Shown: in pieces, positions 13,712-25,784 of the stretch | Numbering within the stretch: the first letter of the stretch is position 1 | Layout: the number at the start of each line of letters is the position of its first letter | NCBI GenBank assembly: GCA_029448655.1 | Contig: JACCLO010000004.1 | Span: forward strand, 4,712,001 to 4,776,000 | Length of the DNA stretch: 64,000 bases | Direction of reading: 5' to 3' | From: Wolfiporia cocos | Lineage: Eukaryota; Basidiomycota; Agaricomycetes; Polyporales; Phaeolaceae | Made by a program: the position numbers and the translations under genes | The notes under the pieces: model-generated | Told to the model about the DNA's origin: nothing | Seen by the model: only the letters and a program-made list of their open reading frames with translations | Database searches by the model: none

Positions 13712-15297
13712 GGCGACGAGGGGATATATATAATCTGGGGCTTGCAGGACTAGTAGCCGGTGAAAGAGAGGTTGCTGTCCCCATCAGATCAGCGCGAGTG
13801 GTGGAGCAATGACGCGCGCTATTTTGGGACATCTGGGTCACGTTCACCGCGTCGCACTGTGCTAAGTTCAGCTGCCCTGCCTCACCTTTTCTGCGAGGCC
13901 TTTGCTCCACGACGAGCCTCTTGCTCTTGCAGTCATTGCCAAAACCCTGGCCGTTCATCCTGGATCTGCAGCCACCCAGCGACTGACTTGCCAGGTCACA
14001 AACAGCACGTTTGACAACCGGAGCGATGTCAACTGAAGAACGTTCAGCTCGAGGCATAAGGGCACAACCGGGAAGCGTCGCCAGCTCACAGACAAATTCT
14101 CGGCCGTGCTACACCGGCAGCGTATCTGCGTGATGTGGCCGAATAGCACTGGCAGGCCATCGGAATCCGGCATCCCTTGTCCGCCGTGCCAGCAGCTCGC
14201 TCGATACTCCGTCGTTACATAAATGCTTGCGGGGACCTCAGTCCATGCGACACGACACTTTTCAAGCATCAGCAGACGCGACCCTCAGAGCCACCTCCGA
14301 TGCAATCCAGGATGTTTAGGACCTCACGAGGCCTAAGCTTAGCCATGTGTCTACGACTATGGAGACCCAACCCATCCTTCAAGAAACTGCCATCGATCGC
14401 CTTTCTGACGTCGTGTGTTGCCTCGTTGTGCTCGAGAACTCCAGATCTAGTTGATCTGCGGACGCATTCTGTACGATCATCAAGGAACATAAAGTTAATG
14501 ATCTGCGCGGCAAAGGCCTCGACTCGCATCATGCTCCTGAAGGAGGCGGGAGGCGAAGTAGGCAACGAGGTATTGCGAAGCAGCATTGGAGCCATCTAGA
14601 CAGTACGATCAGTGTCGGTACATCAATGACCTGCAGAATTGATCTTGTCAACCATCGTCACCGAGTTAAGCCCACCAGCTTGCGAGTTTCGCGCCGTGGC
14701 GTTTACGGCATTGAAGCACCGTTGAGTTTGGTCGACGAATACCAAGATCTTGCGGGATGTGCGCCGCAGTGCTGTCGACGACTGAGGAAAGCGAGGTGAT
14801 GTCGACGCACGGTTCGGAGCTTGAGATCATCTGAGCAATTCAGTATCGCCCGCGTCATCCAATCACAACACTGCGCATTGTTTGACCAGAGTGTCGAAAC
14901 AGCATAGAAACCCCCATTTGGGTTAGTGACTTGAACTATTAGCAGACTGAGCAACAGCTCTAAGAAACAAGGCGCTGCATCTTAATATTCTGTCGTAGCT
15001 CTGAACTGATAGCTGTAACATCCAGACAGTGAATAGTGCACGATGTCAATAGCAATTATGTCTGAGATGCGACCTTGGTTCTCAGTCGAGGTTGTGCTGG
15101 AGGTTTCCGCATCGCATCACCCGGCCAGGTGCACGCCACGTGAGTAATGTCGCTCGATCCGGATCTCACTAATCAAAGGTGTAGTCCGCGATTGTCACAT
15201 TACCTATAAGAGCCTGCAGATTCCAGCGGTGCACCTGTTCTTATAAACTTGAATCGAACGCTGTTAGAATCGTAACATAGCTTCCCGACGTATCGCC
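13712..15297. other. Intergenic region between aminotransferase and arginase
   Basis: The two genes diverge across about 1.6 kb. Open frames of 80-140 codons occur on both strands around 14180-14600 and 14700-14950, but none shows a domain or splice-compatible extension. A minus-strand stretch near 14300 (REVLNILDCIGG) faintly resembles an F-box start but stops soon after. Probable arginase promoter elements sit at the right edge: TATAAG at 15205 and TATAAA at 15242. Confidence 0.4.
13724..13733 (-). promoter_or_regulatory. TATA-like element of the aminotransferase gene
   Basis: On the minus strand the sequence TTATATATA lies only about 13-22 bp upstream of the first ATG (13711). If it is the TATA box, transcription would begin at or inside the first coding exon, so either a downstream ATG is used or the box is fortuitous. 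Confidence 0.4.
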
Positions 15298-16788
15298 ATG
15301 TCTTCCGAGTCCTCTGTGTCCCGTTTCCTCCCCAGCCCAAAGACGGTCGCGGTGAGTGGGCATGCACGTGTTTTTTCATGGATTGACTGAGTATAGCGCA
15401 CGGTGCGCAGATCGTGGGCTGCCCCTTCAGGTGAGTATATGCGCTTTGCTCGCGAAGGGCGGCTCTGACACACAATCGATGGTGCAAGGGGCGGACAGGT
15501 ACGTCCGCTATGGAAATTCCCGAAATTGCACGATGAACTCACTCGCCAGTCCGTGCCTAGGCCAAATTGGGCGTTGACCATGGCCCTATTCACCTTGTCG
15601 AAGCGGGCCTCCCACAGCAGCTTGAGGGACTCGGCTGGAAAGTCGAGTTTGACGGGCACCATCAGTTCCAGAAGATTGACACTGAGAATGACCCGCCGAT
15701 CGGCAAACTCAAGAACCCGCGCCTTGTCTCGCGCGTCTGTGAGGCAGTGGCAAAGGTCGTCGGCGGGCACGCGAAGAAGGGCCAGCTCCCGCTTACCCTC
15801 GGTGGCGATCACTCTCTAGTAAGTGGTACAATGATAAGGGTATATGCGCGGTTCACCGCACGCCGTAGCTTTGTAGGCCATGGGCACGATTTCCGGAACG
15901 TTAGAGTAAGCGTAGACCTGTATAAACAAAGGGAACCGGCTCACGCCACTGTAGACAATACCCGGACGCGTGTGTGATTTGGGTAGATGCTCACGCGGAC
16001 ATCAACACAGCGGAGACCACCGACAGTGGTAGGCCCATCATCGCCTCGCATAGGTACTCGATGTCACTGAATGAGCGTTCATTGCCTGTGCAGGAAACAT
16101 CCACGGCATGCCTGTATCCTTCCTGCTCGGCCTAGGGCCAAAGATCCCCGAGTTCGGGTGGGTGCAGCCGCGCCTGGACCCCTCGCGCATCGTGTACATT
16201 GGCCTGCGTGACGTCGACGCGGGCGAGAAGCGCATTCTCCGAGAACAAGGCATCCGCGCGTTCAGCATGCACGAGGTCGATAAGTATGGCATTGGCCGCG
16301 TCGTCGAGATGGCGCTCGACCACGTCAACCCGCGTCGCGACCGGCCTGTGCACCTCAGCTTCGATGTCGACGCGCTTGACCCATCCGTTGCCCCGTCGAC
16401 AGGGACCCCGGTACGTGGGTGGCTGCGGAAGGTCATTGTACGTGTCGCTGATTGAATTGCGTGGCCCAGGTCCGTGGTGGCCTCACCTTCAGGGAGGGCC
16501 ATTACATCTGCGAGGCAATTTACGAAACGGGGTGCCTCGTTGCCCTTGATATCATGGTTGGTTCTAGTGGCTTCTAGGATCGATTGAGCCGCTGTTTAAT
16601 TTTTTGCGATTTTTTGCGGTTTTTGAATAGGAGGTCAACCCGTCTCTGGCGGAACCGGAGGAGGTCAAACAGACCGTTGCAGTGGGCTGCTCGCTTGCGA
16701 GATCTGCGTTAGGTTGGTCGTTTCGCTTTGATATCAAGGCCACAGCTTTCACACGAACAATGGAAACACAGGAGAGACTCTGCTCTAA
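15298..16788 (+). CDS. Arginase
   Basis: Hydrolyses L-arginine to ornithine and urea, with a binuclear Mn2+ centre. Start ATG 15298 (MSSESSVSRFLPSPKTVA, then an intron). Spliced exons give IVGCPF, GVDHGPIHLVEAGL, LTLGGDHSLAMGTISGTLEQ, YPDACVIWVDAHADINT, GNIHGMPVSFLLG, and [25 protein letters not shown]. The metal ligands of GGDHS, DAHAD and FDVDALDP are all present. The last exon supplies ETLL and the TAA at 16786, the usual end after CSLARSALG. At least seven short introns join in frame; length is normal (about 310-330 residues). One intron (about 16557-16631) is rich in TTTTTTGCG repeats. Cytosolic location and a role in nitrogen recycling are known for the family. A fungal CAR1/ARG1 counterpart. 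Confidence 0.96.
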
Positions 16789-17215
16789 CCGAGTGGTACG
16801 GGACTTCCAAAGCCCGCGTTGTCTATGCCCCTCTATTTTTGGGTGATAATCCCTAGAATACTGTCACCTCAATTGTAATCCTGCAATCTATTGGTGTGGT
16901 CAGCCGCTGATTTTGTGATATACCACCCCGGTGGACTAATGTGGCTTAGCCTCGATGCGAAGCATTTAGCATCAACATAGTGCGTCCTCATCATTAGCTA
17001 TCGATGTTGCTATTGGCTTGTAATGTGGCTGGATGCACAGGCGAAGTTACATTGTCTGTTTTAAGCGGGCCAATTAACGGCGGTTCTCAACGTGGTCGGC
17101 CCTGAGCAGAAGGCCTCTCGGCTAGTTGCGTATATAAAATAATGGAATCCTTGACCAGATCAGAGCCCGTCGACCGCCCGCCTCTCACCGGTCATAGCGC
17201 CTAACCCCTCAAACA
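16789..17215. promoter_or_regulatory. Intergenic region with TATA box of the zinc-finger gene
   Basis: Tandem intergenic region between arginase and the zinc-finger gene. TATATAAAAT at 17131-17140 lies about 76-85 bp before ATG 17216, a normal fungal position. No other element is evident. Confidence 0.6.
17131..17140 (+). promoter_or_regulatory. TATA box of the zinc-finger gene
   Basis: TATATAAAAT lies 76-85 bp before ATG 17216. Confidence 0.65.
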
Positions 17216-18763
17216 ATGTCTTTCGCCGATGATTGGGCCTTCTCTAACAAGGAGTCATTGCGTCCTGACCATGGGTTGGACACCGCCTCTGTCCACGATG
17301 CATTGTCCTATGACCCAAACTTTGGTCCCCTACCAAGCGCCAGTGACTTAGAAGACGCCTTTCAACTTCAATCAAGCCTTTCTCAAGACCTCTCTCACGA
17401 CTACTCTCCCATCTCTGACAACTCATATGAGCGACAAGACTCGGGTTCTGGACTGTTGCCGTTCTCACCGGACACCTCGAATGGTTTCTCCTCTTCACTG
17501 TCTTGCGCATCGCACGCCTCTTCTCTTGTTTCGTGCGACGATGCATCTCAACCTACATATAGCGCGTCCGTCTCTCCGAAGGCTGGTGACTCGCTCCAGT
17601 CAAGTCCCATCGATTCGCTACTACTGCAGTTGATGGTGGGCGACAATGAATCCGATTGGTTTGACCGTCTCGCAAGTCCCTCTCCAGACACATCCAACGA
17701 TGCCCAGCCTACAAGTCATGCGCCACCTGAACGGTGCAACATCAATGTCCCACCCCAGTCTCCCCAAACTGTCCAAGAAATCTCGGCTGATGGTCGCGCT
17801 ATGCTCTCGCCATTGAGGGACGCCGATTGGCTTGGCCTTCAATCCGAAATCGTCCCCAACCATATGGAGATGTCGTTCACCGCGCCACCGCCAAATGTAC
17901 ACGATGGTTGGCCCCAAGATCTGACGAGGCGACCGTCTAATGCTAGCAACTTCGATGTCAATGTCGGACCGTCTGGCCTCTCCTATGGAAACGTCTACAA
18001 CAGTATACCCACAAGCTTCAACGCTTCGCGTTCGTCAACTCAAGAGTATACTACTTGGCGAGCCACGCAAACTACGGTACCAGCGACCCCAGTTAGATTA
18101 CCCGGCTATGAACAACTTAGATTCGGAACAGCTGGCGTTCAGGACTACCGACTCAACTACCGAATGCTAGTGCCTTTCGCGCTGCCAATATTATTGGTCC
18201 CAACTTCGATGTTTGTTCCTCCTGCTCTCAACAGAGGCTCTCTTCAGCTTGCATTGCCGTCTACCCTACGTGACCTCAGCTCTGTGACCAATGGGAATGG
18301 AAAGCGGGAGACGGCCACTTCTGGACCATCTGGCACGCACCATGCGCCGGTATTGGAAGGTGTGGCAAGGGAGTCTGGGAAACAAACGACCAAGGCGATG
18401 ATCGCGGCAACCTTGACGCCACCGAGACAAGAGGCCAGGAGCACGGGAGAGGTACACCGAACACACATAATTTTCTATCTTGGTACTGATCAATTGCCGA
18501 TAGTTTTACTGCGAATCCTGCGGAACTTGTATGCTCAATGATGAGCATACCAAAAAACGCCACAACGCGTCGATCAGACATCGTGCTTCACAGGGCTTGC
18601 CTCCCATCCAGTACACGTGTGAAAGCTGTGGCAGAAGGTGAGTAATCACTCCGCCTCTCCCCGCAATGAGCTCACTGACATTTTAACTAGTTTTGCTCGA
18701 ACAGACGCGCTCCTCAGACACCAGAGAGGAGATTGTAGTCTTGAGGACAGGCTTCAGTCGTGA
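17216..18763 (+). CDS. Zinc-finger protein with C-terminal C2H2-type pair, probable transcription factor
   Basis: One long exon (17216 to about 18450) encodes a Ser/Pro/Asp-rich, low-complexity region of about 415 residues with no recognised domain. Two small downstream exons supply the zinc fingers. The first reads FYCESCGTCMLNDEHTKKRHN, continuing to a second His (ASIRH). The second, split by an intron at about 18638-18690, reads YTCESCGRSFARTDALLRHQRG and ends with DC, so its last ligand may be Cys rather than His. The protein stops nine residues later (DCSLEDRLQS, TGA 18761). Acidic or Ser-rich N-termini with terminal fingers are common in fungal regulators. DNA-binding function is inferred from the fingers; the target is unknown. 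A TATA box lies about 80 bp upstream. Confidence 0.8.
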
Positions 18764-19436
18764 TGTATGACGCGTCTAGTCTATGGGTTGATCTAACAAC
18801 CGCTTAATCTTCTTTTGCTGATGTTGGTTTAGAGAGCCTGCCTTGGCGAAAGCCTAAGACTGAGTTTACACGAACTGCGTATTATTTGTCTGTTCTCTTT
18901 CGCCGTATGTCCTCCCGCTGTCAACTCCAATTAATCGTACCAAATTCTCCGTATCCTGTGATATGGTAGTGCCTTCCGTTAGCGAGATACCAGTGAATTT
19001 CACGAGCAACGCATGAGTCAGTGCACTTAATCGCATTCAAGGATCAGAAGCATGAGTTTCGTGCTTAACGAGGTCCGTATCAAGCTGATATCACGTTAAG
19101 ATTCTATGGGCGCGGGGCTGAAGACCGTAGACGAACGCGCGCGTGCGATCGTCGAACGGCCTGTATGACGGGCGGCCCTGAGTGGCCTCGAGATTGTCGA
19201 AGCGCACGATCAGATCGTTCGCGTTGCCCTATCCTCCGCTTCCTGCAGGAGGATCCATCGCTTGCTCCTGTGTCTCCGGGGTTGTAAGTCCTGCAGGACA
19301 GGTTCTCCTATCATAGCGTCGGGGCTCAGACGTTCATCACCTCAATCAGCGAAAACACGTCGCGAGCTCGCGAATCACGACGCGCCGGAGAGTGGCTGAC
19401 ACGTGATCGTTCTCCTCCGCAGACACCATATGCACC
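18764..19436. other. Intergenic region with coding-like fragment
   Basis: Mostly featureless, except for a minus-strand, GC3-rich open stretch at 19228-19091 (see separate entry) and a 12-bp palindrome GTCCTGCAGGAC near 19290-19300. Confidence 0.4.
19091..19228 (-). pseudogene. Orphan coding-like fragment
   Basis: A 45-codon minus-strand stretch reads GNANDLIVRFDNLEATQGRP and continues SYRPFDDRTRAFVYGLQP to a TGA at 19091-19093. Codon use resembles real genes of this window. There is no ATG directly in frame: an in-frame TAG precedes it, and that TAG could instead be the end of an intron (GGATAG). It may be the last exon of a lost gene or an unrecognised small gene. I do not recognise the family. 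Confidence 0.3.
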
Positions 19437-20074
19437 ATGTCAGTCGCGACGCCCACTGTCCTCCCGCGGAGCCCACTGTTCCCTCACCTCTTGCCCCAAC
19501 CTCCGCAGCCGCACCCGACGCCTCTTGGCCACAATGTGCAGAGCACCGGACGGCTCAATAGCCGGCGTGATCTCCAGCGTGAGATGGATGACTTGAGCGA
19601 TGAGGAGGATGAATGGGACGATTTGGTTCGTAGACATTGTACACATATTGTTGAGACCGAGACTCATCGTTGCATAGATTAATGATGTACATAACAGAGG
19701 ATTCAACTTTCTCGTCCCAATTGGCCGTACCTTCACGCGTCATGAGGAGAAGAACGACGCGAGCGTGAGTGGCACATGTTTTATAACCTGCTCAGCGCCC
19801 TCATAGACCTATGCGCCAGGCTGATGAGGGTTCGGATGAGTCGGATGACGACTCGGAGCATTCAGATAGCGATAGCCCTTCGGTGATGGACGACGCAGAC
19901 AATGAATCTGCAGAAGAAGACCTTGATGCGGACATGGTGGACATGGATGATGAAGCAGAAGCCGGCGATCTCACTGCATATACTGCCGAACTTGACGAGT
20001 TTACTCGTAGCTCGTCCGCTATCCCGGAGGACGAGGGTGACGAAGGATATGAAGAGCCTGCTTCGGATCTCTAA
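19437..20074 (+). CDS. Probable anaphase-promoting complex subunit 15
   Basis: Small acidic protein. Exon 1 (MSVATPTVLP..., to about 19628) ends in SDEEDEWDDLV. After an intron near 19629-19697, the next exon reads FNFLVPIGRTFTRHEEKNDAS. A further intron (to about 19815) leads to a strongly acidic tail, ADEGSDESDDDSEHSDSDS, and the stop at 20072. The NxLVPIG core followed by a long Asp/Glu-rich tail is the signature of ANAPC15, the APC/C subunit that promotes turnover of the mitotic checkpoint complex. The core motif is short, so other acidic proteins cannot be fully excluded. Convergent with CWF19L1, about 400 bp apart. Confidence 0.6.
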
Positions 20075-20475
20075 ATGCCACATCAAGTTTTTCCCGCCGC
20101 GATTGTTCACGCCTGCGTGCATTCTCATACAATGCGTTTTTGTATCTGCTTATATTTTCCAACAGTCCGCTCCCTGTAATACTAATGTTATACACTATAA
20201 GTGCGTTGGCTGGAAGATGGCTGACGGGTAGCCAATAAAATGATAACCGAGAATCGAAAGCCTTGCGGTACCTGATGAGCAATCGTTCCAAACTATCGGC
20301 TCAATCCGTCCTGATAGGTACCAGCTCTGTTGCGGGAATGGCCAAGCATCAGATAGCTGTTGTTTTTTCAGGACACACGGCCTGGACTAATGCGACTTCG
20401 CGAGGGGCGTAGTCATCATTGGGCAAGTGCACATTACGAGGACCCAGATCTCAGCAATTGACCAGGCAGAGTACA

Positions 20476-23186
20476 TTACACCGACAATGAAGGGTCAAAT
20501 GCTGCAAATGCTGCCTTGAACGCCTGCGCATCTTCCTTGTCATCCTCCTCTGATTGCAAGCACGCCTTCCAGTCATAGCGATCCTGCATCTTCAGCAGCG
20601 ACACGAGTACCTGCCTACTTAGAACATCAGAACTATCCGCGGAGGACACATGGCAACCACGAGAAACATCAGCATCAGCGCACCTGCCGAATTGAATGCT
20701 GAATGGGACAGAGTCCCGTAAGAGGTGAACCATCTTCCGTCCATCCGGTAGATCCACGCGGAAGTAGCTGCCTCTCCCGCCACTGCACGTTGCGAGGGCA
20801 GCATCCGGGTCTGCCTCAAACTCGATGCCGAGCAGCCGGCCCTCGCTGAGGAATGCCTCCTCGACGCGGCCCTGCAGCGTGTTCGGTATAGGCACCATCT
20901 GCACGTGTGCGTGTCCGCCTTTGACAGTGAGCCGCCCGACCTCGAATGCGACGCCGGTGGCGCCATTTTTCGCGTACAGCGCGCGCAACGCGGACTTGTA
21001 CCTTTGGCCATGGGAAAATAATTCAGCGGGTCGGGCCCTGTACGGCTCTTAGACTGACCTTTCCGTCTCCTGCACGATGGGTTGCGCGAGATCAGGGGGA
21101 ATGGAAGTGAATGTTGGGTAGTGTGTGATTGGCACTATGAGGACATGTCCCCCACCAGGGACAGCAGGTGCGCTTTGGTACTCTCCCGCTGTGTGTGTAG
21201 GGACGATTTGTCCCTTCGGCAGCGTTACATAGCACTCCGTGCCGATGGAGACGATAAGGTGTTTGCTGTGCAGTTACAGTAATCAGCAAGGCACCACTGG
21301 CCATCGCCAAGGGAAGATGGGGTCGTACGCAAGGTTTGGGTTCGATAGACAGAACCAGCATTCGTCCGCTTTCGGCGAGGTTAGTCCAGGCACTGTCTGC
21401 GAAAACAAAAGTCTGGCTCACGCGCAATTTCCTTCGGAGGCCCGCGCGCTCGGTTTCCATGCCGTCCTTTGCCGCTCTGTTGAGCGGTCGGACAGTCTTG
21501 TATGTAGTGAGCCTCGCTCCCACATGCCCTGCAGACGTATCCTTCCCGTGGCTTTCTCCCTCCGGTGTCGCCCACTGCATTTTTGACGGGGCAGTCACGG
21601 ACGAAGTGGCCCGTCTGTGCGCATATATTCAGTCAACGCATCCAATACAACGCACCAGCAAGCGTACCCCTTTGCAGATCCTGCATATATACCCTTCATG
21701 GGGTTTGGCGCGATCAGGACAGTCGCTTATAAAGTGCTAATACCAAGACTTAGTAAGGATTGACTGCTGCTGGACACTCGACACACTTCAGATGATTCGC
21801 AGATTTTACATTTGTATCCGGCAGGTGGCTTCCCCGGCTCTCCGTCTAGCAAGTCTTTTCAGCTAGTGGCTCATTAATTGACAAGTAATTACCTGTACGC
21901 GACCGCTTTTGAGGCTGCTTGACATCCCCCCAGCGATAGTTGACACCAGCGTCGTTCTCTGCTTCTGAATCTAGCGGTCGCTTAGGGGCTCGAGGAACAG
22001 TCATGGTGAATGGGTTTTGAGTAACGTTTGCTGGTCTTGCGGGAGCAGGAGCATTCGGCGTTTGTGGTGCGATTGAGAATGCATAAAACCACTGGCGCTG
22101 CCATCAGGAGGCCCGCACATGTAGCATGGCCCTCGCACGTACCCTTTGCTTCTTACCTTCAGCGGGTGGCCCACCGAATGCACCGAGGCTGACAAAACGG
22201 GCCATGCGTCCGCTATCCTCGTCCCAGATGAAGGGCTCACGTTCCCAAAATTTGGGAGTCCGTCCCCCACCTGCGGCAAAGTGGTAGCGCGGCTTCGTCT
22301 GGCGGATGATATCCGCAACGGGATCTACGCCAATAGAGGAGATCTCCGGCGTAGGGAACGGCGCAGCGGAGAACTGTGTGATGTTAGCGGGCCAGGCGTT
22401 GCTGATGAAAATATCGACGAGGGGAGAGGTGGCCGTAGAGGACACAATGGCGGCGAGGGAGGTGTAATTCTGTCCGCTAGAGGTTGAAGTTGTGAGTGAG
22501 TTCGATAATAGTCTGTCGACGGTATGCGAGGTGAAATACGGTGATGTAAAGCCCTATGATCAGGCATTCAGCGCATACACGTTACAATGCTGGCCATGGT
22601 GCATACGTGAGCAGATTCGGCTGCAGCATATAGGTTGGAGTCGTAAATGCCTCCAAGGCATGCGATACGCAGGCCTTGTGGCGTCTGAACGATACCAGAC
22701 TTGTCTGACGAATAACGATTGAGCACTTTCGAGACGACCTCCATGAGGATAAGCTCACGCAAGAGAGTTATGTTCTTGTTAAGCACACCGCCGGTCTTCG
22801 CAAATTTCTCAATCACAGGAGCAGGTAGAGGGTATTCGCCCTGCATGATATAACACTCCAGCGGGGCTGAAGACCAATACTTCCATTGAGTGGCGGATAC
22901 ATCTCTGAACGGACCTGAGATACGCGACCTTCCAGCGTTCCATCAAGCAGTTGCACCACCTCATCTTCTGAGTTGTATTCTTCTCCTTCATCCTTCGGTG
23001 GTCCGAAGAAATCTCCGGTGCACAGGACTAGATCGAATTTGCCGTGCTTAGTGTCTATGGCCTTGATCTTCGCGAAAAGCTCGCGGATAGACCCAACGGC
23101 AGAGCCTACTGTAAGACTGGGTAATGTAGTATCAAGAGCCCTCAGCAAGCAAAACACAATGCTACTTACATCTTCGCGGCGGACAT
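20476..23186 (-). CDS. CWF19-like protein 1 (Drn1/CwfJ family)
   Basis: Homologue of CWF19L1/Drn1, which binds the lariat debranching enzyme and post-splicing complexes. Start ATG 23186 (MSAAK); joining after a 5' intron gives KILTVGSAVGSIRELFAKIK, then KFDLVLCTGDFFGPP (metallophosphatase-like N-terminal domain). Around 21490-21575 a CCHC zinc knuckle (YVCRACGSEAHYIQDCP) is visible; nearby sequence suggests more than one. The C-terminal CwfJ/HIT-like part includes GVAFEVGRLTVKGGHAHVQM, with the GGHAHVQ histidines, and ends DPSLSV with the stop at 20476. Family fit is strong; several internal exons between 21600 and 22800 were recognised only in part. Confidence 0.88.
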
Positions 23187-25784
23187 GGGTGCTGAAGTGC
23201 TCGTGACGAGCGGTGGCTTCAAGTCTGACAGGTGTGGCGAACGGAGCAGCCTCGGAGCTCGGAGACGTCTAAGCGCTCGTGCCGGATCCCTTCGAAAGCG
23301 CTCGAACCCATACCTGATTGGATTCGTCTACAGTTTGTTTTGCACGCTCACGACTAAACCATGCAGTTATTAAACTTTATGGTCTCGTCTTGCTTTTCAT
23401 CGGTAAGGCGTTTACATCGACTGTAACTTCCAACTGGCGCCACAACGGTACTGCTGCTGAACTTGTCCGCCGTATGTGCATGCAGTTTATGAACCATAAG
23501 ACAAACAGCCCCACATGTGTGGATCTACTCGAATTACTCGGTGATGTATTTGACATCTGACAACATAGAGCTTATTGTTTCTTGAGATTCTATCCAGGCG
23601 GTGCCTTACCATGGAATCCAGCGTATCAGTTGCGCTATGAGACCCTGATCCCCCGCATACAGATACGGACAGAAGTATTCTAGATATCCACGGCTAATCC
23701 TGGCGACAATAAGGTGGGCGTTTTGCTCTGACATGGATCTCCGAACCGTGGGCTTCCTCGTTCCTGGCTATTAGTTACACGCCCAGACATCTATACGGAA
23801 GCCATTGAAATAAATCAGCTGCCATTGACTTGCAGACTTATGCGCAATCACCATATCATATTCAAGTAACACACCCCTGGTATCCGGCTCGCAATAAATT
23901 TGCTTTCGGTCCATCCGCCCTTAGCTCTGGAACTATGGCCTTCTGAATACCATCTGCAACTGGCTACCCCGCTCGTACACCTGTGTTGCTATTTTTCAAC
24001 CTGTTGTGCTGGAAACCTTGTACCGCGACCTAATCTGGTGCACTTGGACTAGCGCCCCGTATTGATAGTATATGCAAGCCATTTAAGTCGATGTCTTTAA
24101 TCCCTCTGGAGCAGCTGCCTTTTCCCTCGCTATTGTATCGCCCCCAGTCCGTGATCATCGCTACCGAGGGCGAGGTGCTCGGCAGCAAGCTTAGTCATGG
24201 GCTCTTGGAGACGTCGCGGTGATCCACATGAGCTATTCTATTGCAGCCGTTATCCTGTTGATGGCAACGCCCAACAGTACCTGACCAAACACAGCGCACC
24301 ATATTTTCACTTCTTGAAGACATCTGATCCACAGTATTTCCGCTCAGTTTACGATAATCTAAACTTGTTTGGTGGTCTTGGTTTTCTAAGTTGGGGTTTG
24401 TCCGCCAGCTTCTCGCTAGCACTGATAATTCAAGGGCTCTCGCCCCAAGCTGGTTGACCAGGGGACCTATACAGTCCGTGTATTTCAAGTCTAACACTTT
24501 TCACCAACCTTTGTTCCCAAAAACACTATCACTTCAATGCAATTAGAAAATGACTTTCGGATAACATACGACCGGGCAATATTGCTTAAATCACTGCCAG
24601 GCATACAATTATCGGCATCCTCGGCGTTTCAGCCTGTTCGCTTACAAACCCTCCCGCCCAGGTACCACATACATTAAATGCTATCGAACAGTTCCGATAA
24701 TCTGGTCTAAATCTGCGCGGACCTGCTCTCGTGGAGACAACTTTTCTGATTCACGCTAGCGGGCGGTCCTGGCCGAGCGCGCCCGCCAGGGTGCCGCACT
24801 AGGATTGATTTGGGACATGCATGAGATTCCCACTCAAAAATAGCCCCTTCGGAAATAACTCAGCGCCAGTCATTCATTCCGATGCTTCGCGACGCGGGTT
24901 TGGAGATGTCGAGAGTGGTTTGCGTAGTTGGACGAAGCCTTCGCCCGCGCGGTGCCGAGGCACGAACCTCTCAGCTGGAAGGCGGAAGCTCCGGCGGCAG
25001 ATGGATGATGCTCAATTCCTAGCAGTAAGGCAACCTGCATGCTGACCAGTGATTATTGACCGCATACAGGTAGCCCGCCCTGTTACATCGATGTCAGCGG
25101 CGCGAGACTGCTTGTACCCGCTCGGAGGGCGCGCTCTGCAATCGTTGATCTGGGCCAATCGCGAAATGTATTTGAATTGGCAGTACAAGACCCGAGGGGT
25201 GCCTGGCCGGCCGAGTCGTGCAATTCAGCCACGTTTGCATTCTCCGTAGGTCATGACGAATGCACGCCAGACACTAACCTCCTTTGACGCAGCGTGCAAT
25301 CAGCTGAATACGGCCGAGATCTGACGACTCCCGACGATGTGCCAACTGCCGCCGGGAGTGTGGCATCCGGTCATCGAGGACAATTGCGCTAGCCAGCAGC
25401 CGGTGATTTGGATCGACCACACGCAAGGGGGCGCCACGACGGGCCAGGCACGGTTGCGAACGGGCATAGTGCCGCGGGAGCATTGGCGGTGAGTTGCCAT
25501 AACGGGCACAAGGGACGGTATTCGGGAGCATGAGGTGATGGTTCTCAGCCCGAGAGAGTAGGCTTTGTTCCTGTCTGCCTCGTATACGCTCATCATGGGT
25601 GGTTCCTGCTGTCCCTTACCATCTGTTCCTGTCTGTCATAGACATTTCTCCGCGCGGGCTCGCAGGAACGAGCTTTCCCCGTCTCCTACTTAAAGTCACT
25701 CACCGTCGGACAGCTGCCCTCCCCACGAGCACTCGTGGTCGCGTCCGGTCTCTAGCGCCATTTCGCTCTTCGCCTCGCCTCGTT
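23187..25784. other. Gene-poor region
   Basis: About 2.6 kb without a supported gene, rich in short frames with stops. The longest are around 24200-24460 (86 codons, +) and 25300-25600 (98 codons, -). Neither shows a domain. The last 100 bp before the esterase (TACTTAAAG at about 25687) may hold its core promoter. Confidence 0.45.

Noticed and set aside
14269..14595. Possible F-box start (REVLNILDCIGG) on the minus strand
   Set aside because: The frame ends shortly after the motif, no LRR or joined exons follow, and the match is weak.
24821..25045. Frame with HSDASRRGFG, recalling an RNase H motif of retroelement polymerases
   Set aside because: Only a few residues fit; no reverse transcriptase, integrase or LTR seen nearby.
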